64,000 nucleotides of DNA from Tamarix chinensis. Lineage: Eukaryota; Streptophyta; Magnoliopsida; Caryophyllales; Tamaricaceae. A program made the translations under genes and the position numbers. Numbering within the stretch: the first letter of the stretch is position 1; the number at the start of each line of letters is the position of its first letter. Shown here one piece after another: positions 35,921-47,024 of this stretch. The stretch is taken from assembly GCA_030549775.1 (NCBI GenBank), contig CM060174.1, positions 54,376,707 through 54,440,706 of the forward strand. Reading direction: 5' to 3'. The notes under the pieces were generated by a model. It was not told the origin of the DNA, did not search any database, and saw only the letters and a program-made list of their open reading frames with translations.

Positions 35921-36854
35921 CACAAAACACCACCTTTTTCTAAAAAATAGTATGTCAAGAAAAGAGTTGAAATCATCAACCCTTCTTAACCTTAATTCTT
36001 CCTTACTTAAGGAAACCAGAAGAGAACTAAAACCCAGATTAGAAGAAGAGAAAGGAACACAATACTCACACAAGGAAAGGAAAAAACCAGAAAAAGTCTC
36101 AATTTTTCTCTGTAGAGAGAATAAAAGGAAAAATGAATGGATGCTCAACACTTGGAAAAATTTTCCATAAAGAGAAGGGAGAAGAGAGAAAGAGTAAAAA
36201 GTAAGGAATGAGAATGGATTAAAAGTGAAAAGCATATAGGCAATACTAGGTCAACATTCACGAAAGAAAGGGAGATGAGACTTGTAAAGTTGAGTCTGGG
36301 AAACCAAGAAGTGAGGGTTGACTTGATTGGGTAGTGGAGGTTGAGTGTAGTCAGTGATGAGCATGTCAATGGGTTGGTAAGTAAGAAGATGGTGCACAAA
36401 GTCAATATTGCAACCTCAACTGCCAAAAGGAAGAGTGAGAGGTGAGGTCTCAAAAGTGCCTTTTGAAAAAAATTTGGATAATTAAATTTATATAATGGTA
36501 TAAATAATGTGAAAATAATCCCAAAATACTAAAACATGGTTATTAGCATAATTGGACTCTGATAAAAAGTTTTCATAAATATTAGAGAGAAATTCGAATC
36601 AATTGTAGATATGGATCTACAATTACAGGATAACCTGTTGATAGGTTTGAGCCAACTGATCAATTGGTTTGGTAAGAGCAAGAATGTAAATTCCTTAGCG
36701 CACCATTCAATTAGTTATAGAAACTAGTCGATCAACGTGCCAGAAATTCACATTCTAAATATAATTTCAAACCCATTTTAAAACCAAAACTAATTTATTT
36801 TATATCGATATAATTTTAATCACATTTTGAAGGATTTTTGGATAGGGTATTACA

Positions 36855-36890
36855 ACACTATCCCCTTAAAAGAGACTTTGTCCTCGAAGT
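36855..36890 (-). other. Polypurine tract and end of pol
   Basis: The minus strand reads TTCGAGGACAAAGTCTCTTT then TAAGGGGATAG, directly before the LTR. A TTCGAGGACGAA...TTTAAGGGG segment just before TGTAA is a familiar hallmark of Tekay/Del elements. Confidence 0.75.
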
Positions 36891-38500
36891 TCACAAAAGA
36901 AACATACTATTGTAAGCTCAAAACATAAGAAAACCCCAAGCTATCAACCTAAAGAATACAATAACCAAGGGTTAATACACAAGAGAAAGGGTAGTACCCC
37001 CCTTAAAAGAGGTAGTGTTACCTACGCAACACACCTAAGCAAACAACTCTAGATACTTCGTCTTGATCTCCTCCTTAGACTCCTAAGTAACCTCCTCTAC
37101 CCCCATGACGTGACCATAAGACCTTCACAAATGGAACGATCTTTGAATGCATTTCCTGAGTTTTTGAATCAAGGATCCTCAGCGAATGCTCATTGTAAGT
37201 CAACATCTCATCAAGCTCAATCGACTATGGCTAAATGATGTGCAACGGATCCGACACATACCTCCTCAATTGAGAGATGTGGAAAATGTTATTTACATGT
37301 GAAAGTTAAACATGCAAAATAAGATAGTAAGAAACCTCTCCAACCCTATCTAAAATCTCATACAACCCAATGAACCTCGAGCTAAGCTTGCTCTTACGAC
37401 TAAAATGCATCACTCCATTGGTTGGAAAAGCTCTTAGAAGCACTCGGTGGTCTACCTTAAACTCATCTACTCTCCTCCTCAGATCTGCGTAGCTCTCCTA
37501 CCTAACCTGAGCTCCTTCAATCGATCTTGAATCATCCTGATATGTCTAGCAGTGTCCCCTACCATCTCTGGCCCTAACACAACCGTCTCACTAGAGTCGC
37601 TCCAACACATGGGACTACGGTACTTCCATCCATAATGTGGCTTGAAAGGTGTCATCCCTATGCTTGCATGATAATTGTTGTTGTAGGAGAACTCTACCAA
37701 ATTCAGGCGATCCTCCCAACTGTCCTAAAACTCAAGAACCTATGCTCGAAGTATATCCTCCAAGGTCTAAATAGTACGCTTAGTATGCCCTTCTATCCCT
37801 AGATGGAAAGTTATTATCATCTTAAGCTGTCCCAAAAGCAGCTTGCAACTTCTGCCAGAAGTATAACAAGAATCTAGAATCTTGGTCTAACATAATATTG
37901 TTAAGCACCCCATGGTACCGAACCACATGCTTCTTGTAAGCATTAGCTATCTACTCCATACTCCACGTCGACTTCATCGGTATGGATACCGTGGATTTAG
38001 TCAACTGCTCAACCACTACCCACATTGAATTCAAACCACTATGTGTCTTAGGTAATTTAACCACGAAGTCCGTCGATACAATATCCCATTTCCACTAGGG
38101 GACCTCCAATGGCTAAACTAACTCTAATTGGCGCTTATATTCCACCTTAACCTTTGAACACATCAAGCATCGGGCCACAAAATCTGTAATCTCCCGGTTA
38201 ATACAGATCCACCAATAGATCCATCTCAAATCCTTGTACAACTTATCCCCTCTAGGATGGATGGAATAAGGCGTACAATGATCCTACCTTACGATCCTCC
38301 TCCTAAGCTCCCCACAACTCTACAAAACACAACATCTTCCTCGATGAAGGATACTACCATCCTTAAAATCTTAAACCCCACTACTATGCATTTCGATATC
38401 GCCTTCTTAATTTGCTCGAGCTTGACATCTCTTAGTTGGCTATAGCTCGAATCTCATCGAAGATGGTTGGGGCAATCTAGAGGGCACTCACCCTCGTCTT
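36891..38500 (-). pseudogene. Integrase of family-A element with C-terminal chromo-like tail
   Basis: Read on the minus strand. The zinc-finger part (38250-38150) and the first catalytic Asp region (WDIVSTDFVVKLPKTHSGLN near 38080) are followed by MLDQDSRFLLYFWQKLQ near 37880, which holds the second Asp. TLEDILRA near 37760 holds the third acidic residue. An open stretch (37700-37479) reads MVEFSYNNNYHASIGMTPFK, then DTARHIRMIQDRLKEL. The tail (37300-37070) reads FHISQLRRYVSDP, then HSLRILDSKTQEM and VKVLWSRHG, as in Tekay-type chromoviruses. Stops break it. Confidence 0.8.
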
Positions 38501-39330
38501 TAGATCCACGAGTCCAATGATCTCACTGCTCAATTCCTAAAGATCTTGTCAGATCCAATGTGAAACTACCAACAAACCCAAGGCATGCAAAGTTTTTCTA
38601 CTCAGACCATCTACTACAACGTTGGTCTTACACTCATGGTAGGTTAACTCTAAATTGTATTCCTTAACCAACTCCAACTATATCCTTTGTCTCGTGTTTA
38701 GTTCTTGTTGTATTAAGATGTACTTGAGGCTCTTATGGTCCGTATAGAACTTACACTACACTCCATACAAGTAATGTCTCCAGATCCTCAAGGCAAAAAC
38801 CACCACAACTAGCCCAAGGTTATGCGTAAGGTAATTTTGTTCATGCTCCTTCAACTGGTGACAAGCATATGACACTACCCCCCATGCTACATCAACACAC
38901 GCCCTAAACCAAACTAGGATGCATTGCTATACACCTCGAACCCTTACTTATCCGACGGCAAGGTAAGTACTAAAGTTGAAGTCAACCTTCTTTTCAGCTC
39001 CTCAAAAGCCTCAGAGCACAGATCATCCCAAAGAAAGCGTGTTGTATTCTTCAACAAGGTAGTAAAAGGATGAGCGATCCTCAAAATGTCCTAGATGAAC
39101 CATCTATACTAGCTTGTTAACCCCAAAAAACTACAAACTTTCCTACCGATCGTTGGTGTCATCCATTCCGATACTACTCGAATCTTCTAATGATCTATAG
39201 ACACATCTTCCTCAAAATGACATAACCAAGTAAAGCTGCCATGTCCAACCAAAACTCGCACTTTGAGAACTTGGTATACAACTAATGAGTCCTCAACAAC
39301 TCCAAAGCCTGCCTAAGGTGCTTCTCGTGT
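38501..39330 (-). pseudogene. RNase H and RT thumb of family-A element
   Basis: The minus strand near 38745 reads FYTDHKSLKYILIQQELNTR (RNase H core with its Asp), then YHECKTNVVVDGLSRK near 38630, the conserved end of RNase H in gypsy elements. The region 38800-39280 is the connection to RT. It is broken by stops. Confidence 0.75.
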
Positions 39331-39960
39331 TCCTCATGAGTCCGAGAGTAAATCAAAATATTTTCAATGAAGACCACAACAAAATGATCAAGATATTACT
39401 GGAAGATGTGGTATATGAGAGCCTATCACATTCATGCACCCCAAAGGACATCATGGTGAACTCATAATGGCCATACCTCATTCTAAAAGTTGTCTTCAAT
39501 ATGTTCTTCTCAGCAATCCTCAGCTGATGATATCCTAATCTGAGATTTATCTTCGAAAACACTATAGCCCCACACAAATGATTGAATAGGTCTTCAATCC
39601 ATGGTAAAGGATAATGATTCATCACCGTAACCTGATTCAACCTACGGTAATCGATGCAAAACATCAATCCACCAACTCCTCCAACTAAGTACCAACTCTA
39701 CCATCTCAGTCGGCACCAGGTGATATGGCACATTCAACACAAGCTTTATCCCTGGTAAAAGGTCTATTGTGAAGTCTATCTCACGCACCAGCAACATCCT
39801 TAGGATCTCAACGAGCAACACATCTGAAAACTCTCACACCACCGGAATCTCCTCAACTGATGGCTCCTTAACATCCAGATACTAGACGCTACATAAGATG
39901 AGCAACCCTTTCCACACTAGTGTACTGAGCACCACCATGGACACCATCTTCACCAAAGGC
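39331..39960 (-). pseudogene. Reverse transcriptase of family-A element
   Basis: A minus-strand open stretch (39667-39353) reads [20 protein letters not shown], then [20 protein letters not shown] and [19 protein letters not shown], and finally [13 protein letters not shown]. The YxDD region comes out as decayed [12 protein letters not shown], so the catalytic Asp pair is lost. Upstream (39700-39950) is the linker with [16 protein letters not shown] codons. It corresponds to the truncated RT of element A at 8700-8943. Confidence 0.85.
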
Positions 39961-39982
39961 CTAGGCTTGCATCTCTGGTAAT

Positions 39983-39999
39983 AAAAAAAAAAAAAAAAA
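39983..39999. repeat. 17-base A run
   Basis: A pure A run between the protease and RT linker of the minus-strand pol. It breaks the reading frame and is probably a slippage expansion. Confidence 0.9.
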
Positions 40000-40007
40000 C
40001 TAGTACC

Positions 40008-40334
40008 CTATGGTCCCTTAAGAACCATGCACTCCTGTGTGTAATCGATCAACACACGATATCTCATGAGCACATCCATCCCAAGGATAACATCGAATTC
40101 TCGAAGCTTAATCTCTATGAGGTTTACCAGAAGCTTGATCCCGCTAACAACTAAGGCCATATCTCTATATAGCCTAAAACATGGAAGTCTATCCCCAGAC
40201 AGAAGTACAATAGAAGTATCTATCCTAACAAAAGGAATTATATCTTTCCTCGCTACGAAAGTAGTAGACATAAAGGAGTGTGAAGCACCCAACTCAAACA
40301 ACACATAAGCAGGAAGGACAGAAATTGTGAACAT
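40008..40334 (-). pseudogene. Retropepsin of family-A element (best preserved copy)
   Basis: A 108-codon open stretch on the minus strand. It reads MFTISVLPAYVLFELGASHS, then FMSTTFVARKDIIPFV, and ends with REFDVILGMDVLMRYRVLID and QECMVLKGP. The catalytic triad Asp is replaced by Glu (FELGAS where FDTGAS or FDLGAS is expected), so activity is doubtful. The second half with FDVILGMDVL is intact. It is the homologue of 3360-3705. Confidence 0.85.
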
Positions 40335-40930
40335 ACCTGTGATGACATCAACCTACCTATCAACCTATGAGTGGCTTATCACATTCAGGTAATTGCTTAA
40401 AGGTGGTCCTGTAGCACTTCTTAAGCATTGCCCTTGCTGAAAAGCATAAGGCATCTACACCCTCTATTATGGAGCAATCTTGTTAGCTCCACTATCTATC
40501 GACTAAGCACTCTGAATTGGAGGCGTTTGTGCAACCATACCCTGCGAACGTGTCTACCCTTGCAGAATACTACCCCCGATGGTATAACACTTGAACCAAT
40601 GATGCCCCAACCAACTACAACCATAGCACTAAACCAGCTACCTAGCACAATCCTTCCCCGGATGCTTCTTACCACACTGCTGGCAAATGAAACACCTCAC
40701 ACCCAGCTGACTCAACTACCCACCAAAATAGGGTACCACTCCCGACTAATAACTACTTGAGGTCTAGAACCTCTTCTCTCCCCCGTGGTGTTGACTGCCC
40801 TCAAACCTCTACTTGGACATTGAATAGGCACTATGGGTCTGAGCAATCACCGATGCCTTAAAAGCATAATCATATAAGGCCAGCAATTCCTACACACGAG
40901 CCTACTACAACATCTCTTAAGATAGATGAA
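40335..40930 (-). pseudogene. Family-A gag, zinc-knuckle part only
   Basis: The minus strand near 40700-40610 reads FICQQCGKKHPGKDCAR (intact CCHC pattern), then a second knuckle CYGCSWLGHHWFKCYTI with stops between. Homology with the gag at 32663-32830 ends at about 40930, so the 5' part of gag is missing. Confidence 0.75.
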
Positions 40931-43086
40931 CCTACCTATCCATTAATTTCTCAAGAACCGCCTCCACCTCCTCCATAGTATAGACGTCCTTCTCCTATTA
41001 ATAGGGTACTTACTCTTCTTTCCTCACAAGCTTAAAATCCAAGTCATCCTTTTATCATATCATCCACTAGACTTACTAGGATATCTAAATCCTCTCCTCC
41101 TTATTTCTTATTTCACACTATGGATGACTAAATAAAATGGGTCAAGAGTTACCACAAGAAGAAAATCATGCCTAGCAAATGTATTAGCACTGATATTTGC
41201 ATCCACAAGTTCAAATTTCCTCTCACACCAACCTTAGTGGATATGTATATCCTTCTAATTTTTAGCTTCATGGTTCCATCCACATTAACCTGGCTGGCCT
41301 CTTCTTTTCCAAACTTACCATTCATATCACAAGCTCTCCTATTACTATTTTTGTCCTAAGTGTGCCCGTTGAATTAGGTGAGGTTAGATTAGCTAAAATA
41401 CTAGGGATAAGAGCGAACATCACCACTAAGGTAACATTCCAATAGTGGATGAGCACACACATGCATGATATGATCGTTCAAGGCATGGATCAACATCACT
41501 ATGTTCTCTAAGGCATGGCTAGTTCTCATAACTTGCCACCTTAGAAAAGGGTGTTACATTACTTCATGACACAATGCTTTTGCCACATGTCAACATAGGG
41601 TAAAAATGTCTTCCAAGGATTGGTATAGGGTCGACTATATACTATTAGGGATCAACATGTATTTCAAGATAGACATATTACGAAATATGGCGCATATGGC
41701 TAGCCACAGTTAGGTAGCATTAAAATGCAAGTCAATCATCATGAGGATCTTTTGGGACTTCAACATTTTGTTTTGAAAGTTCATGCCTACTCCACTTGTT
41801 AGACAGATTGTTTAGATATATTTAATGAGATAACAATGAGGAAATTAGTTACAAAATAAATGAGAATGAATAAAGTATGGTCCTTAAGACCAAAGCTTGT
41901 GCTTCATTTAATAGTAATGGTAGGATACCAATAGCATATAATAATCCCACTCAACACAATAATGAGATTCAACCACATATTGATTATCTTACTTTTGAGG
42001 CTGCCACAGACCTAATTGCTCATAATACTTCTCCTACCACAACATCAATTGGCTCTTCCACCTCTGTAACACATCTTCATTAGCTACTCAGGGTAAAGCC
42101 ACTATAGCAAGTATTTAGGATCTCTTCATTTGAGCATTGAATATGTTAAATACCATGCTTAATCTTATGGAGAGAAAATAATATGAAAGGTTGGACTCCG
42201 TTGAGTAGAGGTTGAGAGCTATAGAGATAGAGGTATGTGTGTCACATTCGATGCTTCAACCTAATTTTCATATTGATGACCAAGATTAGAGAAATTTTTC
42301 TAATACTCTAGGATAGCATGGCTAGGATTACTAAGATGGTATGTGTTGGGACCAAAGTTGACAAAGCTCATATAGATGTTACTTAGGATGTTGCTCAAGG
42401 TATTATACCTGAGACTACACAGACAAAGGTTATTCCTCCACTTGATACAACCCTAGATGAGTAGATGAGTCACTTGCTTGGGTTGCTCAAATCACTTAAG
42501 ACACTAAGAGTTAGGACTTGGGGAGTTAGCTTTCACCATCTATCATTACATCACCATACAATATGTTTCGGGCACCACTAGTGCTAATCAAGAGTCTATG
42601 TAGTCTTTAATCATATTAGTGTAAGCTATATATTTCTCATAGTTTTGAGAGTGTTACTTGTATTGAACTTATCTTTGACATCTATAGTGTCCAAACTCTG
42701 ATGCTTTGATTTTATTAGCTTGGATGTTACTGTTAGTATGGTTGCTCCATCTCTTGTACTTTATGTGTACATTTTCATTCGTACTAACATTTCAATCCAA
42801 GTAATTAGATGTGTAATATTCTTTATGCTTATACACACATTATTGAGGGGATATTCCCTTAGGGTTTCTAGATTGTTAATCCTTTTAATACATGTCTCAC
42901 CTTTTGTTAATGAAAAAAGGGAAAAAGAAATCCACAATCTAAATTAAAAGGTATGAATGATAGGGGATATGGTACTCTTTTATTATTTCTATTGCATATC
43001 CTTTAACCTACTTATTCATGCACTATTTGTATGTCATCATAAAAAATAAAAATAAAAATAAAAATAAATAAATAAATTGGGAGATT
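40931..43086 (+). pseudogene. Decayed retroelement ORF, possibly env-like/plant-transposon-protein region
   Basis: The plus strand shows broken frames. KCISTDICIHKFKFPLTP (41170) is followed by VDMYILLIFSFMVPSTLTWL, then in other frames LGEVRLAKILGIRANITTKV (41370) and KRVLHYFMTQCFCHMST (41555). This order loosely recalls the plant-specific env-like or transposon-associated protein found downstream of pol in some LTR elements. It is followed at 43076-43086 by a purine-rich TTGGGAGAT and an LTR start, as expected for a 3' end region. A (AAATA)n run lies at 43042-43074. Recognition is by pattern only. Confidence 0.35.
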
Positions 43087-44600
43087 GTTGACATCATAGG
43101 TTTAATCAAAGACATTATATTTATTTTGATGATAACAAGTGTATTTAAGGATTTAACAATATTTTTTTTAAGTGTGTATATATTATCACTTTCATATAGA
43201 TAATTGAAAAACACACACTCATTCTAATATTCTCTCAACTTCAAAGATTTATAAGTGTCATTAAGTTTCAAAGCACAAGAAAATAGTAATATAGCATTCC
43301 TAAAAACTTGGCTTTAAAGGTTTCAATTTTTATGTTTTAGGTTTAATCTTATAAGATTGATGTTGAGAAAATTCACTTTTGATTTTAACTCACTGGAATG
43401 ATGTAAAAAACTTCATATGAATTCATTTTATATGAATTCTTACTTGATTTTAACTTCTAAATAATTTCAAGTGTTTTGTTAAGTTTTGGTTCCAGCTAAA
43501 ATTAATCAACTAGTTACTAAATAGATCGATTGGTTTGTATTTTCAATCTAATATTTTTAAACTTTTAACTAGTTTAACAAACCAATCAACTAGTGCTTTG
43601 GCAATTGTTATCCTCGAAAAGATCTTTGGCCATAGCTTTAATGCATTGACTAGTTTTAAGTACACCGATGGACTAATCTTCCAAATCGATGGACTAGTTT
43701 GCTCAATAAACTATAGGCTAAAGCATTTCCAAAATAAGTTTTACCTCAGCTTTAATGCATCAATTAGTCTCCCAAACTACCAACTAGTTAGTTTAACCAT
43801 GCAATGAGCTAAATTAGTTGTAAACTCAGACTTAACTCAAACACATTAACTAGCTTTGCCAAACTAAGTGACTAATTTAGCTAACCAGGCCAACAATTTG
43901 CACAACCAATCTTCGGGCCTTTAATATGTTAAACAACAAAGAATGTATGGCTTAAACCAATCGAATGGTTACAGCAACAGTCACATTTTCATATGAGGAC
44001 TTAACATAGCCAATCAATTGGTGCCATTAACCGATCGACTAATTGGCATTAAATGTTGAGAAGTATACCCCTTATTTTAAAGACAACTAGATGACTTTTG
44101 TTCCAAATGGCTATGAGCTTTGCTGAAGCCATACATACCTATTATATGCTAAACTAAAACCAACTTTTAAAACCTTATTTGTTGTTATTCATTTCTTGAT
44201 CGTCTCTTGCAATTAATTCTTAACTACACAGTTTCAAATTTAAATTTTGTTAAGATTTTCTTAAAAGTGTTCTTGCTCACTTAAACTAGTTAAAATCAAT
44301 TTTCTCATTGTCATATCTGATTCTTCTAGCTAAGATCGAATCTCACTTCTTGTTCTTACATTTGCATATCATTATAAAAGTGAGATTCTTACAATCACCT
44401 TAACGCTCTTCAAAAAGTTCAAAACTTAGAAATTGTGAGTATTTAGCATTCCTAAAGAGGTCAATAAATGTGTGAACTTATAAATATAGAGATGATAATT
44501 AGGTTAAGTTGTAAATTATCTCCTAAAGGAGGTCATTAAGTTAATAGAAACATGAGCCTAAGAGACAATTGATTATCAATAAACAAACAAGAGTTTTAAA
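43087..44600 (+). mobile_element. SIRE-like Copia LTR, right end uncertain
   Basis: GGGAGAT then TGTTGACATCATAGG with TTGATGATAACAAG about 45 bases on. This is the usual look of a SIRE-type polypurine tract and LTR start. The stretch 43495-44045 contains an array of CCAAT/ATTGG and CTAGTT motifs (for example CCAATCAACTAGT, TAGTTAACTGG-like forms). The right end is not marked by a clear CA and primer site. I see no gene in it. Confidence 0.5.
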
Positions 44601-44992
44601 ATCTAAACGTAGAAAACTATTGGTAGTTAATGTAGGAAAAAACATGTATTGCCTTTGCTTGAACCATTATAAATTTTATGTCTAAATTTTTTAATTTGTC
44701 ATTAACTAACATTCTATCTTATTCATCCCTTCTAGGATACTTTCTAAACACAGTGAGCGAATAAGCTTTAGCTCCATTCGGCTTGTTTTTTGCCCTAACC
44801 ATAATGGTACGATAACTTCAGCCAATTCTTCTCCTTTTTGCATAGTATGTTGTGTATTTCTACCCACTCTTATCATGTGGGTACTAATTTGTGAGTAAAT
44901 CAATTAACAAACACTCAAGGAAGAATTGTACATACACTATAGCTCTGATAGAGATACTCCCTCTTAGTAATAGAATTGGAAGTGATAACAAT
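44601..44992. other. Unassigned AT-rich stretch
   Basis: No domain or repeat recognised. It may be the rest of the LTR or host intergenic DNA. Confidence 0.3.
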
Positions 44993-45284
44993 TAGGGTTA
45001 TAAATAAGTCAAGCCAACTCACAAACTTCTTAGGCTTGGCTTGATTTGGTTCATTTACTTTGCTAAATAAATCGAACATAAACCTTATTGTTAGACTCAT
45101 TTAATAGAAGATTAAATGAGTCAAGCTTAAGCGTGAAAATTTTTGTCTCAAGCTCATTTACAATGTAAAAACCCAAAAACTAAACTAATTTACGACAAAA
45201 TTCATTGGCTTAGCTTAACTTAACTCATTAAAAGTTTGACTCATTTATAAATGAATCGAGATGAGGGACTCATTTACGGCCTTA
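44993..45284. mobile_element. hAT-like MITE, GAGCC/TCAAGC family, copy 1
   Basis: Terminal inverted repeats TAGGGTTATAAATAAG and, at the right, CTCATTTACGGCCTTA. Flanks ATAACAAT and GTCACAAT match at 6 of 8 positions, consistent with an 8-bp hAT-type duplication. The interior repeats TCAAGC/GCTTGA phrases. Homologous copies are at 57407-57730 and 61487-61673. There is no ORF. Confidence 0.65.
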
Positions 45285-46366
45285 GTCACAATGATGTAAA
45301 GACTTTGCTAACAATTATCCAAAAAATGATGAACATCAATCAAGACAAGGGTTTGTTTGATGATGTAAGCTTCTTGTTTGTTTCTTCATTTTGGGTTTTG
45401 TTTTGGGTTCTAGTTTTCTGATTGAAAGGATAATTTCAAGTTCTGGTTACATTAGAATTGTCTACTAGTAGCACAGTATTTACATCTCATGCAAACTTGC
45501 AAAAGTAAAATTCTTAAAATGGCTCTTTGTCAAGGTAGAAATCGAAATACAAAAGGCACGTTAGCCCAGCAAAACGGGAGTTCAGTATCAATGTTCGTTC
45601 CTTATATATAGAGACAGAAAAAACCCATCGATTTTTTCCAATACCATTTTCTCATGGAGGATTTGGATAGGAAGTGATCGGAGAATCTACTGTACTGGGT
45701 TATGTTGGCTTCCCCTATGATGGTTTTTTATTCTTGGCTGGGCCTGGTTTTTTTTTTTTTTTTTTTTTTTGCTCTGAAAAAATTGGCTATTTTTGCTATG
45801 ATTCTTTAATAACCACAAGCCAAAATGGTAATAGTTTCTTGCTTTTAAATTTGATGCTTGGATTTTGGGTGGAATGCTGGAATATAGACTTCTCGTAGAG
45901 CCCTTTGAATTTGGAAGGCATTCGCTCTTGGTGCTAATCCATGGCCAGAAAGAGGCTTCAGCCTGAAGAAGCTAAGTTCCAAAAAAGGCAGATTCGAGGT
46001 GATAGCTGCTAATGTTCGCCTGCAGATAGCCACTGGATGGACACCGATTTCTCTTCTTTGTGGTTTAGTTGCTGCCAGATGAATGCAAGTCTGTGTTGAT
46101 TAATATGGTCTTAATGTTCATGATGATGCACGTACCGCTTATTTTGTATTAAAGAAACGAAGCAAAGAAACAAGCAAGAGGGGGGGGAGGATAGCTGATA
46201 AGCTTTATCTGCAATATCCCCGAACAGAACTTTCACATCAAGGAAAGCAACTGTTTCTGCTGAATTAATTGTAATACTTACAGCTGCTTCATGAAGTCAC
46301 AAGGGCACACCATTAACGGTGATAATACTGATATGGAGTACAACCGGCGAGTATTTGATCCCATCC
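45285..46366. other. 3' flank and likely 3' UTR of NAA30
   Basis: Non-repetitive sequence next to the NAA30 stop codon. On the minus strand, GTAAGT at about 46279 could be a splice donor in the 3' UTR. On the plus strand, TATATATAG at 45603-45611 looks like a TATA box, with only short open frames downstream. A run of 23 T lies at 45748-45770 and a run of 8 G near 46182-46189. I see no protein gene. Confidence 0.45.
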
Positions 46367-46543
46367 CTACAACTCGGTAACAGGCAGAGATGTGCGCAGT
46401 TCTGGGTGGGGAAATAACAATTTCAGACGGAAAGCATCAACCCCATTCAAGTAGTATCTGAAAAGTCTCTTTGCCCGAATAAAGCCAAGACGACCATATA
46501 GAGCAAGAGCACCTTTATTTGTTACTTCTGCTTCCAGAGTGAC
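46367..46543 (-). CDS. NAA30: N-alpha-acetyltransferase 30 (NatC catalytic subunit), last exon
   Basis: Codes for the C-terminal 58 residues and stop of NAA30/MAK3, the catalytic subunit of the NatC complex. NatC acetylates the N-terminal Met of proteins starting Met-Leu, Met-Ile, Met-Phe or Met-Trp as they leave the ribosome. The exon reads [20 protein letters not shown], then [20 protein letters not shown] and KLLFPHPEL. This is the conserved end of the GNAT fold, including the N..A..LY...GF motif that helps bind acetyl-CoA. The exon begins right after a splice acceptor (minus strand TTGTTGTAG, then GTC) and ends with TAG. It is free of stops, unlike everything around it. The earlier exons (YRGRG acetyl-CoA loop and N-terminus) are not found up to 64000, so the preceding intron is at least 9 kb or the gene is disrupted. 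Expression cannot be judged. Confidence 0.9.
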   Translation of the reverse strand, partial: VTLEAEVTNKGALALYGRLGFIRAKRLFRYYLNGVDAFRLKLLFPHPELRTSLPVTEL

Positions 46544-46668
46544 CTACAACAAGATAGGAAGATAATTAAGACACCCTTAATCGTGATGGCTCAAACTGTT
46601 GGAAAGCATAAATGAGACAAAATATAACATTCATTACCATAAACGGGGAGGGGGACCGAATAGATTAT

Positions 46669-47018
46669 TGATAGAGAACAGGTTCGGATTGAGAAGATTA
46701 AAGAAAGGAGAAGGGAAGAGTTAAGGATAAGAATTAACCTACGGGCAGAAAACCTGATTAATATTCTGACTTAATGTCATAAACAGATCTGTCCTGAAAT
46801 TATAACTTTAATCCTTGTATAGGCTACTAATGATAATAGATAAGCAAAAGATAAGACACTAGCTAGCTACCTAGAAGATATAAAAAGAGATATACGCGTC
46901 AACAGTACTCACGCGAACATATAATAAGATAACTGACTGATAGATAAAACTCTTAAATCTTATTATTTCCTATTTTTGAATTTCTTCCTAAAATGCCTTA
47001 GACATTAGATTTCCATCA
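46669..47018 (-). mobile_element. 3' LTR of intronic chromovirus
   Basis: Aligns with 53243-53623. Shared phrases include ATAGATAAGCAAAAGATAAG and AAATCTTATTATTTCCTAT. The 5' LTR is 31 bp longer, mainly because of an extra AACAGTAACTGACTAGATAA-type duplication. Confidence 0.9.
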
Positions 47019-47024
47019 TTTCTC

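Larger units (their letters stand above)
33617..36854 (-). mobile_element. Family-A LTR (3238 bp), shared by two element halves
   Basis: On the minus strand it starts TGTAATACCC (36854) after a polypurine tract and ends AGTGTTATA (33617) before a primer site. It is therefore simultaneously the 3' LTR of the pol fragment at higher coordinates and the 5' LTR of the gag fragment at lower coordinates. It contains a CCAAT/ATTGG array (35200-35660), GGTATCC phrases (34380-34700), a GAA microsatellite and a CT-rich stretch (minus strand of 35960-36450). The terminal CA is decayed to TA. Confidence 0.85.

Noticed and set aside
35693..36235. Glu-rich, Lys-rich and Phe-rich frames
   Set aside because: All are translations of the (GAA)11 microsatellite and the CT-rich part of an LTR.
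45674..45898. 74-codon frame with Phe run
   Set aside because: The Phe run comes from a 23-T tract. There is no similarity to a known protein and no support for coding.
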